Shown: positions 1-6,154, counted from the first letter of the stretch. The stretch is 6,864 nt of DNA from Pseudomonadota bacterium (GCA_023423675.1 JAFAFD010000417.1:1-6864); one strand, 5' to 3'. Numbers and translations: made by a program. The notes: generated by a model not told the origin, from the letters alone.

Positions 1-606
1 GATGTTGTAGTCGATCACCGGGCCGGCACCGCGCAGCTGCGCGCCGACGCTGACGGTGTTGTCGGCACCGGCGTTCACCCGCAGCCGCCACGGATCGCCG
101 GCCTGGCCCTGCGCGCTCCACACCTGCAGCACGCCGCCGGAGGAGTTGCCGTACAGGGCGGAGAACGGGCCGCGCAGCACCTCGATGCGCTCGGCGCCAA
201 GCAGGCTGGCGTGCGACAGCTGGCCCTGGCCATCGGGCATGGTGGCCGGCACGCCATCGATCAGCACCCGCACGCCGCGCACGCCGAAGGTGGAACGCGC
301 GCCGAAGCCGCGGATCGACAGCTGGGTGTCCTGCGCATAGTTCTGGCGGTCACGGGCCAGCACCCCGGGCACCCCGGCCAGCGCCTCGGACACCTGTACC
401 CCGGGCCCGCTGCGGTCGTCGCCCACCCACACCGTGTCCTGGCTGGCCGGCAGCGCGAACGGATCGATGCCCTGCACGCGTGCGGCCTGCACCTCCACGG
501 TCGGCAGCTGCTGCGGGGCAGGGTCGGCGGCGTTCTGGGCCAGCACCGGCAACGGCAGCAGGGCGATCAGCAGGGGCAGGCGGCGGGGCGCCAGGGAATC
601 GTTCAT
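1..606 (-). CDS. TonB-dependent outer-membrane receptor, N-terminal part (YncD/PqqU-like plug)
   Basis: Outer-membrane receptor that takes up a substrate with energy from TonB. The 202 visible residues start at the ATG at 606-604; an in-frame TGA lies two codons upstream, so no earlier start is possible. Residues 1-23 look like a signal peptide (RR, then a Leu/Pro-rich core ending VLA before QN). A possible TonB box, LPTVEVQA, lies at 34-41. The plug domain (about 68-165) has the family signatures LSIRGFG (96-102), RVLIDGVPATMPDGQGQ (113-129) and IEVLRGPFSALYGNSSGGV (141-159). The FGARSTFGVRG and ATMPDGQGQ stretches are what I recall from E. coli YncD, now called PqqU and reported as a PQQ receptor; the substrate here is inference. 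The beta-barrel lies beyond the left edge. It is divergent to the aminotransferase, with 168 bases between starts. No clear Shine-Dalgarno is seen. Confidence 0.92.
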   Translation of the reverse strand, partial: MNDSLAPRRLPLLIALLPLPVLAQNAADPAPQQLPTVEVQAARVQGIDPFALPASQDTVWVGDDRSGPGVQVSEALAGVPGVLARDRQNYAQDTQLSIRGFGARSTFGVRGVRVLIDGVPATMPDGQGQLSHASLLGAERIEVLRGPFSALYGNSSGGVLQVWSAQGQAGDPWRLRVNAGADNTVSVGAQLRGAGPVIDYNI

Positions 607-774
607 CGTTCAGCTACACGCACGGCGGGGGAACAACACGCCATGGTACGGGCTGCGGCGTGACGATGGCCGCCGCGCGGGTGGCACGCTTTGTTACGAT
701 GGCATGGCTGTGGCCGACGGCCGCTGCTTCACGACCCGCGCTTCTTCTCCCCCTCAAATAGAACGAGTACTGCC

Positions 775-1977
775 GTGTCCTTCTTTGCAAACGTGGAACT
801 GGTCCCGGGCGACCCGATCCTGGGCCTGACCGAGGCGTACAACGCCGACAGCCGCCCGACCAAGGTCAACCTGGGTGTGGGCATCTACTACGACGAGAGC
901 GGCCGCATTCCGCTGCTTCGCGCCGTCAAGCAGATCGAGCAGCAGCTCGCCACCGAAGCCAAACCGCGTGGCTACCTGCCGATCGACGGCCTGCCTGCGT
1001 ACACGCAGGCGACTCGTGAACTGGTGTTCGGCAAGGACTCGCCGCTGCTGGCCGCCGGTCGCGTCACCACCGCACAGACCGTCGGTGGCAGCGGTGCGCT
1101 GCGCGTCGGCGCCGACGTGCTGAAGAAGCTGCTGCCGCACGCCACCATCGCCATCAGCAACCCGAGCTGGGAAAACCACCGCGCGGTGTTCGGTGCCGCT
1201 GGCTTCGACGTGGTCGAGTACACCTACTTCGACGCCGCCACCCATGGCGTGGATTTCGACGGCATGCTGGCCGATCTGCAGAAGCTGCAGGCCGGCACCG
1301 TGGTGCTGCTGCACGCCTGCTGCCATAACCCCACCGGCGCCGACCTCACCGTCAGCCAGTGGAAGCAGGTGGCCGAAGTCCTGAAGGACAAGCAGCTGTT
1401 CCCCTTCATCGACATGGCCTACCAGGGCTTCGACAAGGGCATCGAGCAGGATGGCGCCGCCGTGCGCATCATCGCCGAAGCCGGCATCGACAGCTTCATC
1501 GTCGCCAACTCGTACTCCAAGTCGTTCTCGCTGTATGGCGAACGCGTGGGTGCGCTGTCGATGGTCGCTCCGACCGCCGCTGACGCGAAGGCCGTGCAGT
1601 CGCAGGTCAAGCGCGTGATCCGCACGATCTACTCCAGCCCGTCCACCCACGGTGCCGCGCTGGTGGCCGGCGTGCTGACCAACCCGGACCTGCGCGCGAT
1701 GTGGGAGCAGGAACTGACCGAGATGCGCGAGCGCATCCACGCCCTGCGCCAGGGCCTGGTCGAAAAGCTCGCCGCCGCCGGTGCCCCGCAGTTCGCCTTC
1801 ATCAACGAACAGGCCGGCATGTTCTCCTACTCCGGCCTGAGCCGTGAGCAGGTCGAACGCCTGCGCGACGAGTTCGGCATCTACGCCGTCGGCACCGGCC
1901 GCATCTGCGTGGCCGCGCTGAACCAGAACAACCTGGAATACGTCGCCAAGGCCGTGGCCACCGTCGCCAAGGGCTGA
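775..1977 (+). CDS. tyrB: Aromatic-amino-acid / aspartate aminotransferase, class I PLP enzyme
   Basis: Cytoplasmic transaminase of fold type I that moves an amino group between aromatic amino acids or aspartate and 2-oxoglutarate. The product is 400 residues, as usual for the TyrB/AspC family. The PLP lysine is K249 in NSYSKSFSLYGERVG. Other family landmarks are SGALR (106-110), W131, HNPTG with N185, D213 and Y216 in DMAYQGF, R257, and R376 in GRICVA, which binds the substrate carboxylate. I chose the GTG at 775 because VSFFANVELVPGDPILGL matches the normal family N-terminus; the frame runs open further up to a TTG at 691 but that extension has no family character. GAACGAG at 761-767 may be a weak ribosome-binding site. 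Preference for aromatic substrates over aspartate cannot be settled from these motifs. The gene stands alone: divergent receptor upstream, terminator downstream. Confidence 0.95.
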   Translation: MSFFANVELVPGDPILGLTEAYNADSRPTKVNLGVGIYYDESGRIPLLRAVKQIEQQLATEAKPRGYLPIDGLPAYTQATRELVFGKDSPLLAAGRVTTAQTVGGSGALRVGADVLKKLLPHATIAISNPSWENHRAVFGAAGFDVVEYTYFDAATHGVDFDGMLADLQKLQAGTVVLLHACCHNPTGADLTVSQWKQVAEVLKDKQLFPFIDMAYQGFDKGIEQDGAAVRIIAEAGIDSFIVANSYSKSFSLYGERVGALSMVAPTAADAKAVQSQVKRVIRTIYSSPSTHGAALVAGVLTNPDLRAMWEQELTEMRERIHALRQGLVEKLAAAGAPQFAFINEQAGMFSYSGLSREQVERLRDEFGIYAVGTGRICVAALNQNNLEYVAKAVATVAKG

Positions 1978-2000
1978 AGCAACGCAGCAATGTGTTGAGA

Positions 2001-2028
2001 CAAAGGCGCCGAAAGGCGCCTTTGTTTT
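2001..2028 (+). terminator. Intrinsic terminator after the aminotransferase
   Basis: A perfect 10-bp stem, CAAAGGCGCC (2001-2010) and GGCGCCTTTG (2015-2024), closes a stable GAAA tetraloop and is followed by TTTT. It starts 23 bases after the stop codon. This is a textbook rho-independent terminator and shows that the aminotransferase and fbp are not one simple operon. Confidence 0.92.
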
Positions 2029-2055
2029 GTGGTCATGGTGTTGTCGAGGGTTGCT

Positions 2056-2127
2056 GTAGAGCCGAGCCTACGCTCGGCTTGGGCGGAATGACGGATGAAG
2101 AGCAGCCGAGCACGGGTTCGGCTCTAC
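2056..2127. repeat. SMAG-type (GTAG-headed) palindromic repeat pair, inverted
   Basis: Two REP-like units face each other. The left one starts with GTAG (2056-2059) and has an 8-bp stem, AGCCGAGC (2060-2067) with GCTCGGCT (2072-2079), loop CTAC. The right one has AGCCGAGC (2104-2111) with GTTCGGCT (2116-2123), one G-U pair, and ends in CTAC (2124-2127), the complement of GTAG. The 24 bases between them are not paired. The GTAG head, stem sequence and intergenic position match the SMAG family of Stenotrophomonas maltophilia as I remember it. As RNA, the pair could fold as two hairpins or as one long one and may act on transcript ends or stability. Confidence 0.85.
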
Positions 2128-2251
2128 GGAGGGAGTACCCCGCTTCTGCAGCGTAATGCTCTTGTAAACGATTTCGCCTCAAACCCATCACGCACGCGCC
2201 GCGCGCAGCAGCGACAATAGGCGTTTTCCCGCTGCCGAGACCTGCCCGCTC

Positions 2252-3268
2252 ATGTCCCGTACTTCGTTGACCCGCTTCCTGATCCAGGAACAGCACGCCG
2301 GCCGCATCAACGCCGACCTGCGCCAGCTGATCGCCGTGGTCGCCCGCGCCTGCACCAGCATCTCCATCGCCGTCAGCAAGGGCGCCCTCGGCGGCGTACT
2401 CGGCGAAGCCGGCACCGGCAACGTGCAGGGCGAAGCGCAGAAGAAGCTGGACGTCATCAGCAACGAGATCCTGCTGGAAGCCAACGCCTGGGGCGGCCAC
2501 CTCGCCGCCTGCGCATCGGAAGAGATGGACCACAGCCAGCCGGTGCCGGACATCTACCCGCGCGGTGATTTCCTGCTGCTGTTCGATCCCCTCGATGGCA
2601 GCTCCAACATCGACGTCAACGTCTCCGTCGGCACCATCTTCTCGGTGCTGCGCTGCCCGACCAACGTCGAACTGCCGGGCGATGAAGCCTTCCTGCAGCC
2701 GGGCAGCAAGCAGATTGCCGCCGGCTACTGCATCTACGGGCCCAGCACCCAGCTGGTGCTCAGCGTCGGCCACGGCACGCATGCCTTCACCCTGGACCGC
2801 GAGACCGGCGAGTTCGTGCTGACCACCGAGAACATGCAGATTCCGGCGGCCACCCAGGAGTTCGCCATCAACATGTCCAACCAGCGCCACTGGGAAGCAC
2901 CGATGCAGGGCTACGTGCAGGACCTGCTGGCCGGCAAGGAAGGCGCGCGCGGCAAGAACTTCAACATGCGCTGGATCGCCAGCATGGTCGCCGACGTACA
3001 TCGCATCCTCACCCGCGGCGGCATCTTCATCTACCCGTGGGACAAGAAGGAACCGGACAAGGCCGGCAAGCTGCGCCTGATGTACGAAGCCAACCCGATG
3101 GGCCTGCTGGTTGAACAGGCCGGCGGCGCCGCATCGACGGGTCGCGAGCGCATCCTCGACATGCAGCCCAACCACCTGCACCAGCGCGTGCCGGTGTTCC
3201 TCGGCTCGCGCGAGGAAGTGGCCGAAGCGGTGCGTTATCACCAGGAGCATGACGCGAAGACCGCTTGA
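2252..3268 (+). CDS. fbp: Fructose-1,6-bisphosphatase class 1
   Basis: Cytoplasmic gluconeogenic enzyme that hydrolyses fructose 1,6-bisphosphate to fructose 6-phosphate and phosphate with Mg2+. The 338 residues match the usual class 1 length. The signature [20 protein letters not shown] spans 111-130. The metal-binding acids expected from the family are E90 (SEEMD), D112, D115 and E279 (LMYEANPMG). FLQPG (147-151) with AAGY (156-159), then [15 protein letters not shown] (256-270), are further family blocks. The start gives [14 protein letters not shown], the normal N-terminus, though no good Shine-Dalgarno precedes it. It is preceded by a terminator and the inverted SMAG pair, so it probably has its own promoter; I find no convincing -35/-10 pair. 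It may be read through into the oxygenase gene 108 bases downstream, since the hairpin between them lacks a T-run. Confidence 0.98.
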   Translation: MSRTSLTRFLIQEQHAGRINADLRQLIAVVARACTSISIAVSKGALGGVLGEAGTGNVQGEAQKKLDVISNEILLEANAWGGHLAACASEEMDHSQPVPDIYPRGDFLLLFDPLDGSSNIDVNVSVGTIFSVLRCPTNVELPGDEAFLQPGSKQIAAGYCIYGPSTQLVLSVGHGTHAFTLDRETGEFVLTTENMQIPAATQEFAINMSNQRHWEAPMQGYVQDLLAGKEGARGKNFNMRWIASMVADVHRILTRGGIFIYPWDKKEPDKAGKLRLMYEANPMGLLVEQAGGAASTGRERILDMQPNHLHQRVPVFLGSREEVAEAVRYHQEHDAKTA

Positions 3269-3285
3269 AGGCGGCCATCCCTACA

Positions 3286-3315
3286 GCGGTCATGGCAGTG
3301 CGATGACATGACCGC
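3286..3315. other. Perfect inverted repeat after fbp
   Basis: GCGGTCATG (3286-3294) and CATGACCGC (3307-3315) are perfect 9-bp arms around a 12-base loop, 17 bases after the fbp stop. No T-run follows, so it is not a standard intrinsic terminator. It may protect the fbp mRNA end, be a factor-dependent stop, or bind a protein as DNA. Confidence 0.6.
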
Positions 3316-3328
3316 GGGGTGACAGCAG

Positions 3329-3363
3329 CGGCGGCAAACGGCACCATCAAGCCCTTGCCGCCG
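3329..3363 (+). promoter_or_regulatory. Hairpin touching the ribosome-binding site of the oxygenase gene
   Basis: CGGCGGCAA (3329-3337) and TTGCCGCCG (3355-3363) form a perfect 9-bp stem with a 17-base loop. The Shine-Dalgarno-like GAAGGA (3363-3368) starts on the last paired base, 8 bases before the ATG at 3377. The fold could limit ribosome access or insulate the gene from fbp read-through; this is inference. Confidence 0.5.
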
Positions 3364-3376
3364 AAGGATTGCATGC

Positions 3377-4084
3377 ATGCACGAGCCGGGCCCGGTCGAT
3401 TTCATCGAAGTCATCCACAACGCCGTCCCCAGTGACGTGTGCGCCGCCATCGTCGCCCGCATGCGCAGCAGCCAGGGCCTGAAACCCGGTGCGGTAGGCA
3501 GTGGTGTGTTCCCCGAACTCAAGCACAGCAAGGATCTGCGCATCAGCGGCCTGGATGCCTGGCGCGACGTGGACACCTTGCTGCAACAGGCGGTTTTCGC
3601 CGGGCTGCAGACTTATCTACGCCGTTATCCACAGGCATTGATCGCACCGTTGATGTTGCAGATCCAGGACAGCAACGGTCAGCCGCGCCGACTGTCAGCC
3701 GAGGATTTCCCCGACATGGCGCCGGAACAGCTGGCCGAGCTGGCCCGCACCTGCCTGCGCCCGGGTGCGATCAACCTGCAGTGGTACGCGGCGGGCGAGG
3801 GCGGTTACCCCTACTGGCACTGCGAGCTGTACCCGAAGGATGCGCAGGCGGAAACGCTGCATCGGCATGTGTTGTGGACGCTGTACCTCAACGACGACTT
3901 CGAGGAGGGCGAGACCGAGTTCCTGTTCCAGGGACGCAAGATCGCACCGCGCACCGGCAGCCTGTTGATCGCGCCCACGGCGTTCACCCACACTCATCGC
4001 GGCAACCGGCCGCAGGGCGGCGACAAGTTCATCGCCACCAGCTGGATCCTCTTCCAGAGCGCGCAGAAGCTGTTTGGCGGGTAA
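3377..4084 (+). CDS. 2-oxoglutarate/Fe(II)-dependent oxygenase-like protein
   Basis: Probable cytoplasmic dioxygenase of the prolyl-4-hydroxylase-like double-stranded beta-helix fold, 235 residues. The C-terminal half carries the core: NLQWYAAGEGGYPYWHCE (133-150), a family-like strand LWTLYLNDDFEEGETEF (166-182), IAPRTGSLLIAP (189-200) and HRGNRPQGGDK (207-217). The likely iron ligands are H148, E150 and H207, with K217 ten residues after H207 as the 2-oxoglutarate carboxylate partner. The first two make HxE instead of the usual HxD. Residues 1-125 have no motif I recognise. The start is supported by GAAGGA eight bases upstream; an ATG at 3373 is out of frame. There is no signal peptide. Its substrate is unknown; a peptidyl hydroxylase is one option. 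It is convergent to the broken radical SAM gene, with SMAG units between. Confidence 0.85.
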   Translation: MHEPGPVDFIEVIHNAVPSDVCAAIVARMRSSQGLKPGAVGSGVFPELKHSKDLRISGLDAWRDVDTLLQQAVFAGLQTYLRRYPQALIAPLMLQIQDSNGQPRRLSAEDFPDMAPEQLAELARTCLRPGAINLQWYAAGEGGYPYWHCELYPKDAQAETLHRHVLWTLYLNDDFEEGETEFLFQGRKIAPRTGSLLIAPTAFTHTHRGNRPQGGDKFIATSWILFQSAQKLFGG

Positions 4085-4092
4085 CGCCCTTT

Positions 4093-4115
4093 GTAGAGTC
4101 GAGCCATGCTCGACT
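4093..4115. repeat. SMAG unit, tandem copy 1
   Basis: GTAG head (4093-4096), then AGTCGAGC (4097-4104) paired with GCTCGACT (4108-4115) around a CAT loop. It lies 9 bases after the oxygenase stop codon and probably folds in the 3' end of that transcript. The stem differs from the 2056-2127 pair by a compensated base change (GTC/GAC for GCC/GGC), so pairing is conserved. Confidence 0.85.
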
Positions 4116-4129
4116 GCCGTTCGCTCTCT

Positions 4130-4152
4130 GTAGAGTCGAGCCATGCTCGACT
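4130..4152. repeat. SMAG unit, tandem copy 2
   Basis: Identical to copy 1 over 26 bases including flanks (4092-4117 and 4129-4154), same orientation, offset 37 bases. Stem AGTCGAGC (4134-4141) with GCTCGACT (4145-4152). GCTTTTCTT follows, so this copy could also end plus-strand transcription; it sits 8 bases from the end of the convergent radical SAM frame. Confidence 0.85.
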
Positions 4153-4160
4153 GCTTTTCT

Positions 4161-5021
4161 TCAGAACAACGACCCCTGCGGTGATTCCTTCTGCGGCGGC
4201 AGCGGCTTCTGGAACCGGCTGCAATCCAGCTTCGGCCAATGGCTGTTCTGCGCGTTGAAGCCCAGCCGCTTTCGCGCCAGCTTGAAGCGGTTGTTCAACA
4301 AGTCGGCATACACGCCCTGGCCGCGCATGCGCGTACCGAACTGGCTGTCGTAATCCTTGCCGCCACGCAGCTGCTGGATGGTGCTCATCACGTGCGCGGC
4401 GCGATCAGGGTGGTGCGTGTCCAACCAGTCGCGGAACAGCGGCGCCACTTCCAGCGGCAGGCGCAGCAGCACGTAACCGGCGGTGCCGGCACCGGCGTCA
4501 TGCGCGGCCTCCAGCACGGCTTCCAGTTCGCTGTCGTTGATCCACGGAATCACCGGCGCCACCATCACGCCCACCGGAATGCCAGCGTCATGCAGGCGCT
4601 TCATCGCGCGCAGACGCGCATGCGGCGCGGACGCGCGCGGTTCCAGCTTCGCCGACAGATGCGGGTCCAGCGAGGTCACCGAGAAGTGCACGCTGACCAG
4701 GTTCTCTGCCGCCAGCGGTGCCAGCAGATCGATGTCGCGCTCCACCAGCGCGTTCTTGGTGATCAGCGAGAACGGATGCTTCGTTTCCAGCATCACTTCG
4801 ATCAGCTGGCGGGTCAGTTTCAGTTTGCGCTCGATCGGCTGGTAGGCATCGGTGTTGATGCCCAGTGCGATCGGCTGCGGCACGTAACCGGGCTTTGACA
4901 GTTCCTTGCGCAGCAGCTGCGGCGCATTGGTCTTGGCGAACAGCTTGGTCTCGAAATCCAGGCCCGGCGAAAGGTTCAGATAGGCGTGCGAGGGCCGGGC
5001 GAAGCAGTACGAGCAGCAGCA
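4161..5021 (-). pseudogene. PA0069-family radical SAM protein, 5' end lost
   Basis: Fragment of a radical SAM enzyme; members split S-adenosylmethionine at a [4Fe-4S] cluster held by CX3CX2C, and the reaction of this family is not known to me. The frame is open for 286 codons, from TGC at 5021 to TGA at 4163-4161. It reads CSYCFARPSHAYLNLSPGLD, then PIALGINTDAYQPIER, LITKNALVERDIDLL and the C-terminus KESPQGSLF, all as in full-length homologues. Upstream of CSYC the match stops: the frame reads CC, then TAG at 5024-5022, then ATA and CAC. The first cysteine of CX3CX2C should lie at codon 5027-5025 and is absent, as is the normal N-terminal part of perhaps 70-90 residues. The first strong in-frame start is GTG at 4883, which leaves no cluster site (240 residues). 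The gene is most likely dead. The likely cause is insertion of the DNA to the right. Confidence 0.85.
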
Positions 5022-5026
5022 CTATA
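5016..5026. other. Probable left junction of inserted DNA
   Basis: Up to about 5017 the sequence matches the radical SAM gene; a normal gene would continue with a Gly codon (complement GCC) after GCAGTACGAGCAG, but here the sequence goes on AGCACTATATG. From here to the right edge the DNA is lower in GC and has accessory content. No direct repeat or other half of the gene is present in the window, so the right end of the insertion is not seen. Confidence 0.6.
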
Positions 5027-5049
5027 TGTGTTTGGGGAAAAGTGTTCAG
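5021..5049 (-). promoter_or_regulatory. Possible promoter pointing into the radical SAM remnant
   Basis: On the minus strand CTGAAC (5049-5044) and TATAGT (5026-5021) are spaced by exactly 17 bases. The -10 matches consensus in 5 of 6 positions, the -35 in only 3 of 6. It lies wholly at the edge of the inserted DNA and would drive the remnant. It may be chance in AT-richer sequence. Confidence 0.25.
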
Positions 5050-5060
5050 TGCTTCGCACC

Positions 5061-5081
5061 CTGGAGAGGAGTCCTCTACAG
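5061..5081. promoter_or_regulatory. 21-bp operator-like palindrome
   Basis: CTG, then AGAGGA (5065-5070), a central G, TCCTCT (5072-5077), then CAG (5079-5081). Nine of ten symmetric positions pair; only 5064/5078 do not. With a one-base centre it cannot fold as a tight hairpin, so it looks like a site for a dimeric DNA-binding protein or a recombinase. It lies 12 bases upstream of the possible -35 at 5044-5049. Confidence 0.4.
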
Positions 5082-5153
5082 ACTAGCTGCGTAATACAGA
5101 CGTCTTGTGCTCCAGCCCAAGGCAATGAAGGGTAGGTTAGCGGGGCATTGTGG

Positions 5154-5723
5154 CTACCTCAGACTCTGTGCGCCGCGATTAGACCAGTTCAGGATGAATT
5201 CCTCCTGCTCCGCCGTCTCCACCGCACCAGGTCGCACCGAGCGAACCTTAGCAATTGCATCGATGCCATCTGAGGCAAAGCCTGTTTCAATGAGGAGCAT
5301 CGACGCCACGGTGCCGGCCCGACCCAGCCCGCCTTTGCAATGCACCACGATCCTGGTTCCAGACAAGAGCTTGGTTGCGAACTGTGGCCCTAGGGATCGC
5401 CATGGCCCAAGGAGTCGCGTGTCAGGAGCCGCACCATCTGTAATTGGCAGGCCGTGCCACATCAAACCGTGGGCTCTGGCACGTTCCGCCAAAGAGGTGA
5501 TTCGCAGTTCCTCGAACTCCCACGGCTCAATCAACGTGATCAGATGCTGTGCTCCCCACTCCGCGATCGACGCGAGGTCGACGTCCAAGTCCCGAGCCCA
5601 AGAGCCAGTCATTGCTACTTCCTGATGTTTTCCTGGTGCAAAGGTGACGCCGATCCCACCGCCGTTCGCGCCGACAGGTAAGGTGGCAATCTTCAGTGGA
5701 TGGGAGATACTTGTTCTGCTCAT
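5154..5723 (-). CDS. Small cysteine-dependent protein phosphatase (dual-specificity / CDKN3-like)
   Basis: Predicted cytoplasmic phosphatase of 189 residues that removes phosphate through a cysteinyl intermediate. The P-loop VHCKGGLGRAGTVA (127-140) is the HCX5R signature, with nucleophile C129 and R135. D96 in GLPITDGAAPD is the expected general acid, 33 residues before the cysteine. An N-terminal strand region has VTFAPGKHQEVAMTG and LDVDLASIAEWGAQHLITLI (47-66), typical of CDKN3-type members found in bacteria. The ATG at 5723 follows a good GGAGAGG (5733-5727). Codon use is more mixed than in the chromosomal genes to the left, in keeping with acquisition. It stands alone: no kinase, ADP-ribosylglycohydrolase or toxin partner is visible beside it. 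Protein, RNA or small-molecule phosphates are all possible substrates. Confidence 0.87.
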   Translation of the reverse strand: MSRTSISHPLKIATLPVGANGGGIGVTFAPGKHQEVAMTGSWARDLDVDLASIAEWGAQHLITLIEPWEFEELRITSLAERARAHGLMWHGLPITDGAAPDTRLLGPWRSLGPQFATKLLSGTRIVVHCKGGLGRAGTVASMLLIETGFASDGIDAIAKVRSVRPGAVETAEQEEFILNWSNRGAQSLR

Positions 5724-5726
5724 TTG

Positions 5727-5733
5727 CCTCTCC
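5727..5733 (-). promoter_or_regulatory. Ribosome-binding site of the phosphatase gene
   Basis: GGAGAGG on the minus strand, 3 bases before the ATG (6 counted from the GGAG core). It fixes the start at 5723 and is the strongest Shine-Dalgarno in the window. Confidence 0.75.
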
Positions 5734-5828
5734 GAAATTAGTAGGCCTTGGGGGCGAGAAGCAAACGCTGCTCCCTTTTGATCTCAATGTCCATCTGTGA
5801 GCCTAGTGGTGGGGCCAAGGTCTAGTGG

Positions 5829-5875
5829 ACGGCTCAAGCACGCTAGTGATCTAGGGGGAATGAGCCGTGCACGGC
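5829..5875. repeat. Overlapping inverted repeats with a shared middle arm
   Basis: ACGGCTCA (5829-5836) is complementary to TGAGCCGT (5861-5868), 8 bp perfect with a 24-base loop. The second arm is itself part of the perfect 12-base palindrome GCCGTGCACGGC (5864-5875). The middle arm can therefore pair with either side, giving two exclusive folds. It lies about 105-150 bases upstream of the phosphatase start. Confidence 0.5.
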
Positions 5876-5899
5876 CCTGTGCGCCTCGGGATCCTCTAT

Positions 5900-5951
5900 T
5901 ACTGATCGTATGCGTTCCGCCGCTAAGCGAACCGAGGGCCACGTATCAGTA
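5900..5951. repeat. 52-base bulged hairpin
   Basis: TACTGAT (5900-5906) pairs with ATCAGTA (5945-5951). After a one-base bulge CGT (5907-5909) pairs with ACG (5941-5943). Inside, GTTC+GC (5914-5920, C bulged) pairs with GCGAAC (5927-5932) around CGCTAA. It could be a recombination site, a structured RNA or the relic of an element end. Confidence 0.45.
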
Positions 5952-6154
5952 GCGACGACTTGGACCGCGACCCGTTAGTTCCTTCTGGAATACAAAGTGA
6001 CAGGACCCCGTATGGGATGCACTGGTTCTCACGCTGCGGAATGCTTGTGCAGAGCCCTCACCCTGAAAATCTCTACTCTCAGCAATGGGCAGTCTTTCGC
6101 GCCCGGATATGGCTGCAGGCTCGACGTCGCTCGCCTGAATTTTCGGCGTCGCCG

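Noticed and set aside
680..700. Sigma-54 promoter (TGGCACG at about 682-688)
   Set aside because: The -24-like half is present but there is no GC dinucleotide at the required -12 spacing.
754..1740. 328-codon minus-strand frame opposite the aminotransferase
   Set aside because: Shadow of the real gene, with His/Gly/Val-rich low-information sequence.
2033..3250. 405-codon open frame on the minus strand opposite fbp
   Set aside because: It is antisense to a certain fbp gene; long opposite frames are expected in high-GC coding DNA and its sequence has no domain.
4092..4154. Short direct repeats as a mini CRISPR
   Set aside because: Only two units, 11-base gap, GTAG head and stem typical of SMAG, no cas genes.
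3439..4353. 304-codon plus-strand frame across the oxygenase gene and the SMAG units
   Set aside because: It overlaps the supported gene in another frame, runs through repeats and has no motif.
4161..4883. Intact 240-residue gene starting at GTG 4883
   Set aside because: Homologous sequence continues in frame for 46 codons upstream and the cluster-binding cysteines would be missing, so it is a truncated gene.
4239..4898. 219-codon plus-strand frame opposite the radical SAM remnant
   Set aside because: His/Gln/Arg-rich shadow; the minus strand has clear radical SAM sequence.
5018..5153. tRNA, group II intron or Tn3-type terminal repeat at the junction
   Set aside because: No cloverleaf, no GTGYG intron start at the boundary and no recognisable transposon end sequence.
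5900..5951. Integron attC site
   Set aside because: Bulged hairpin form fits, but the outer arms lack the GTT and AAC core-site ends and no integron cassette layout is seen.
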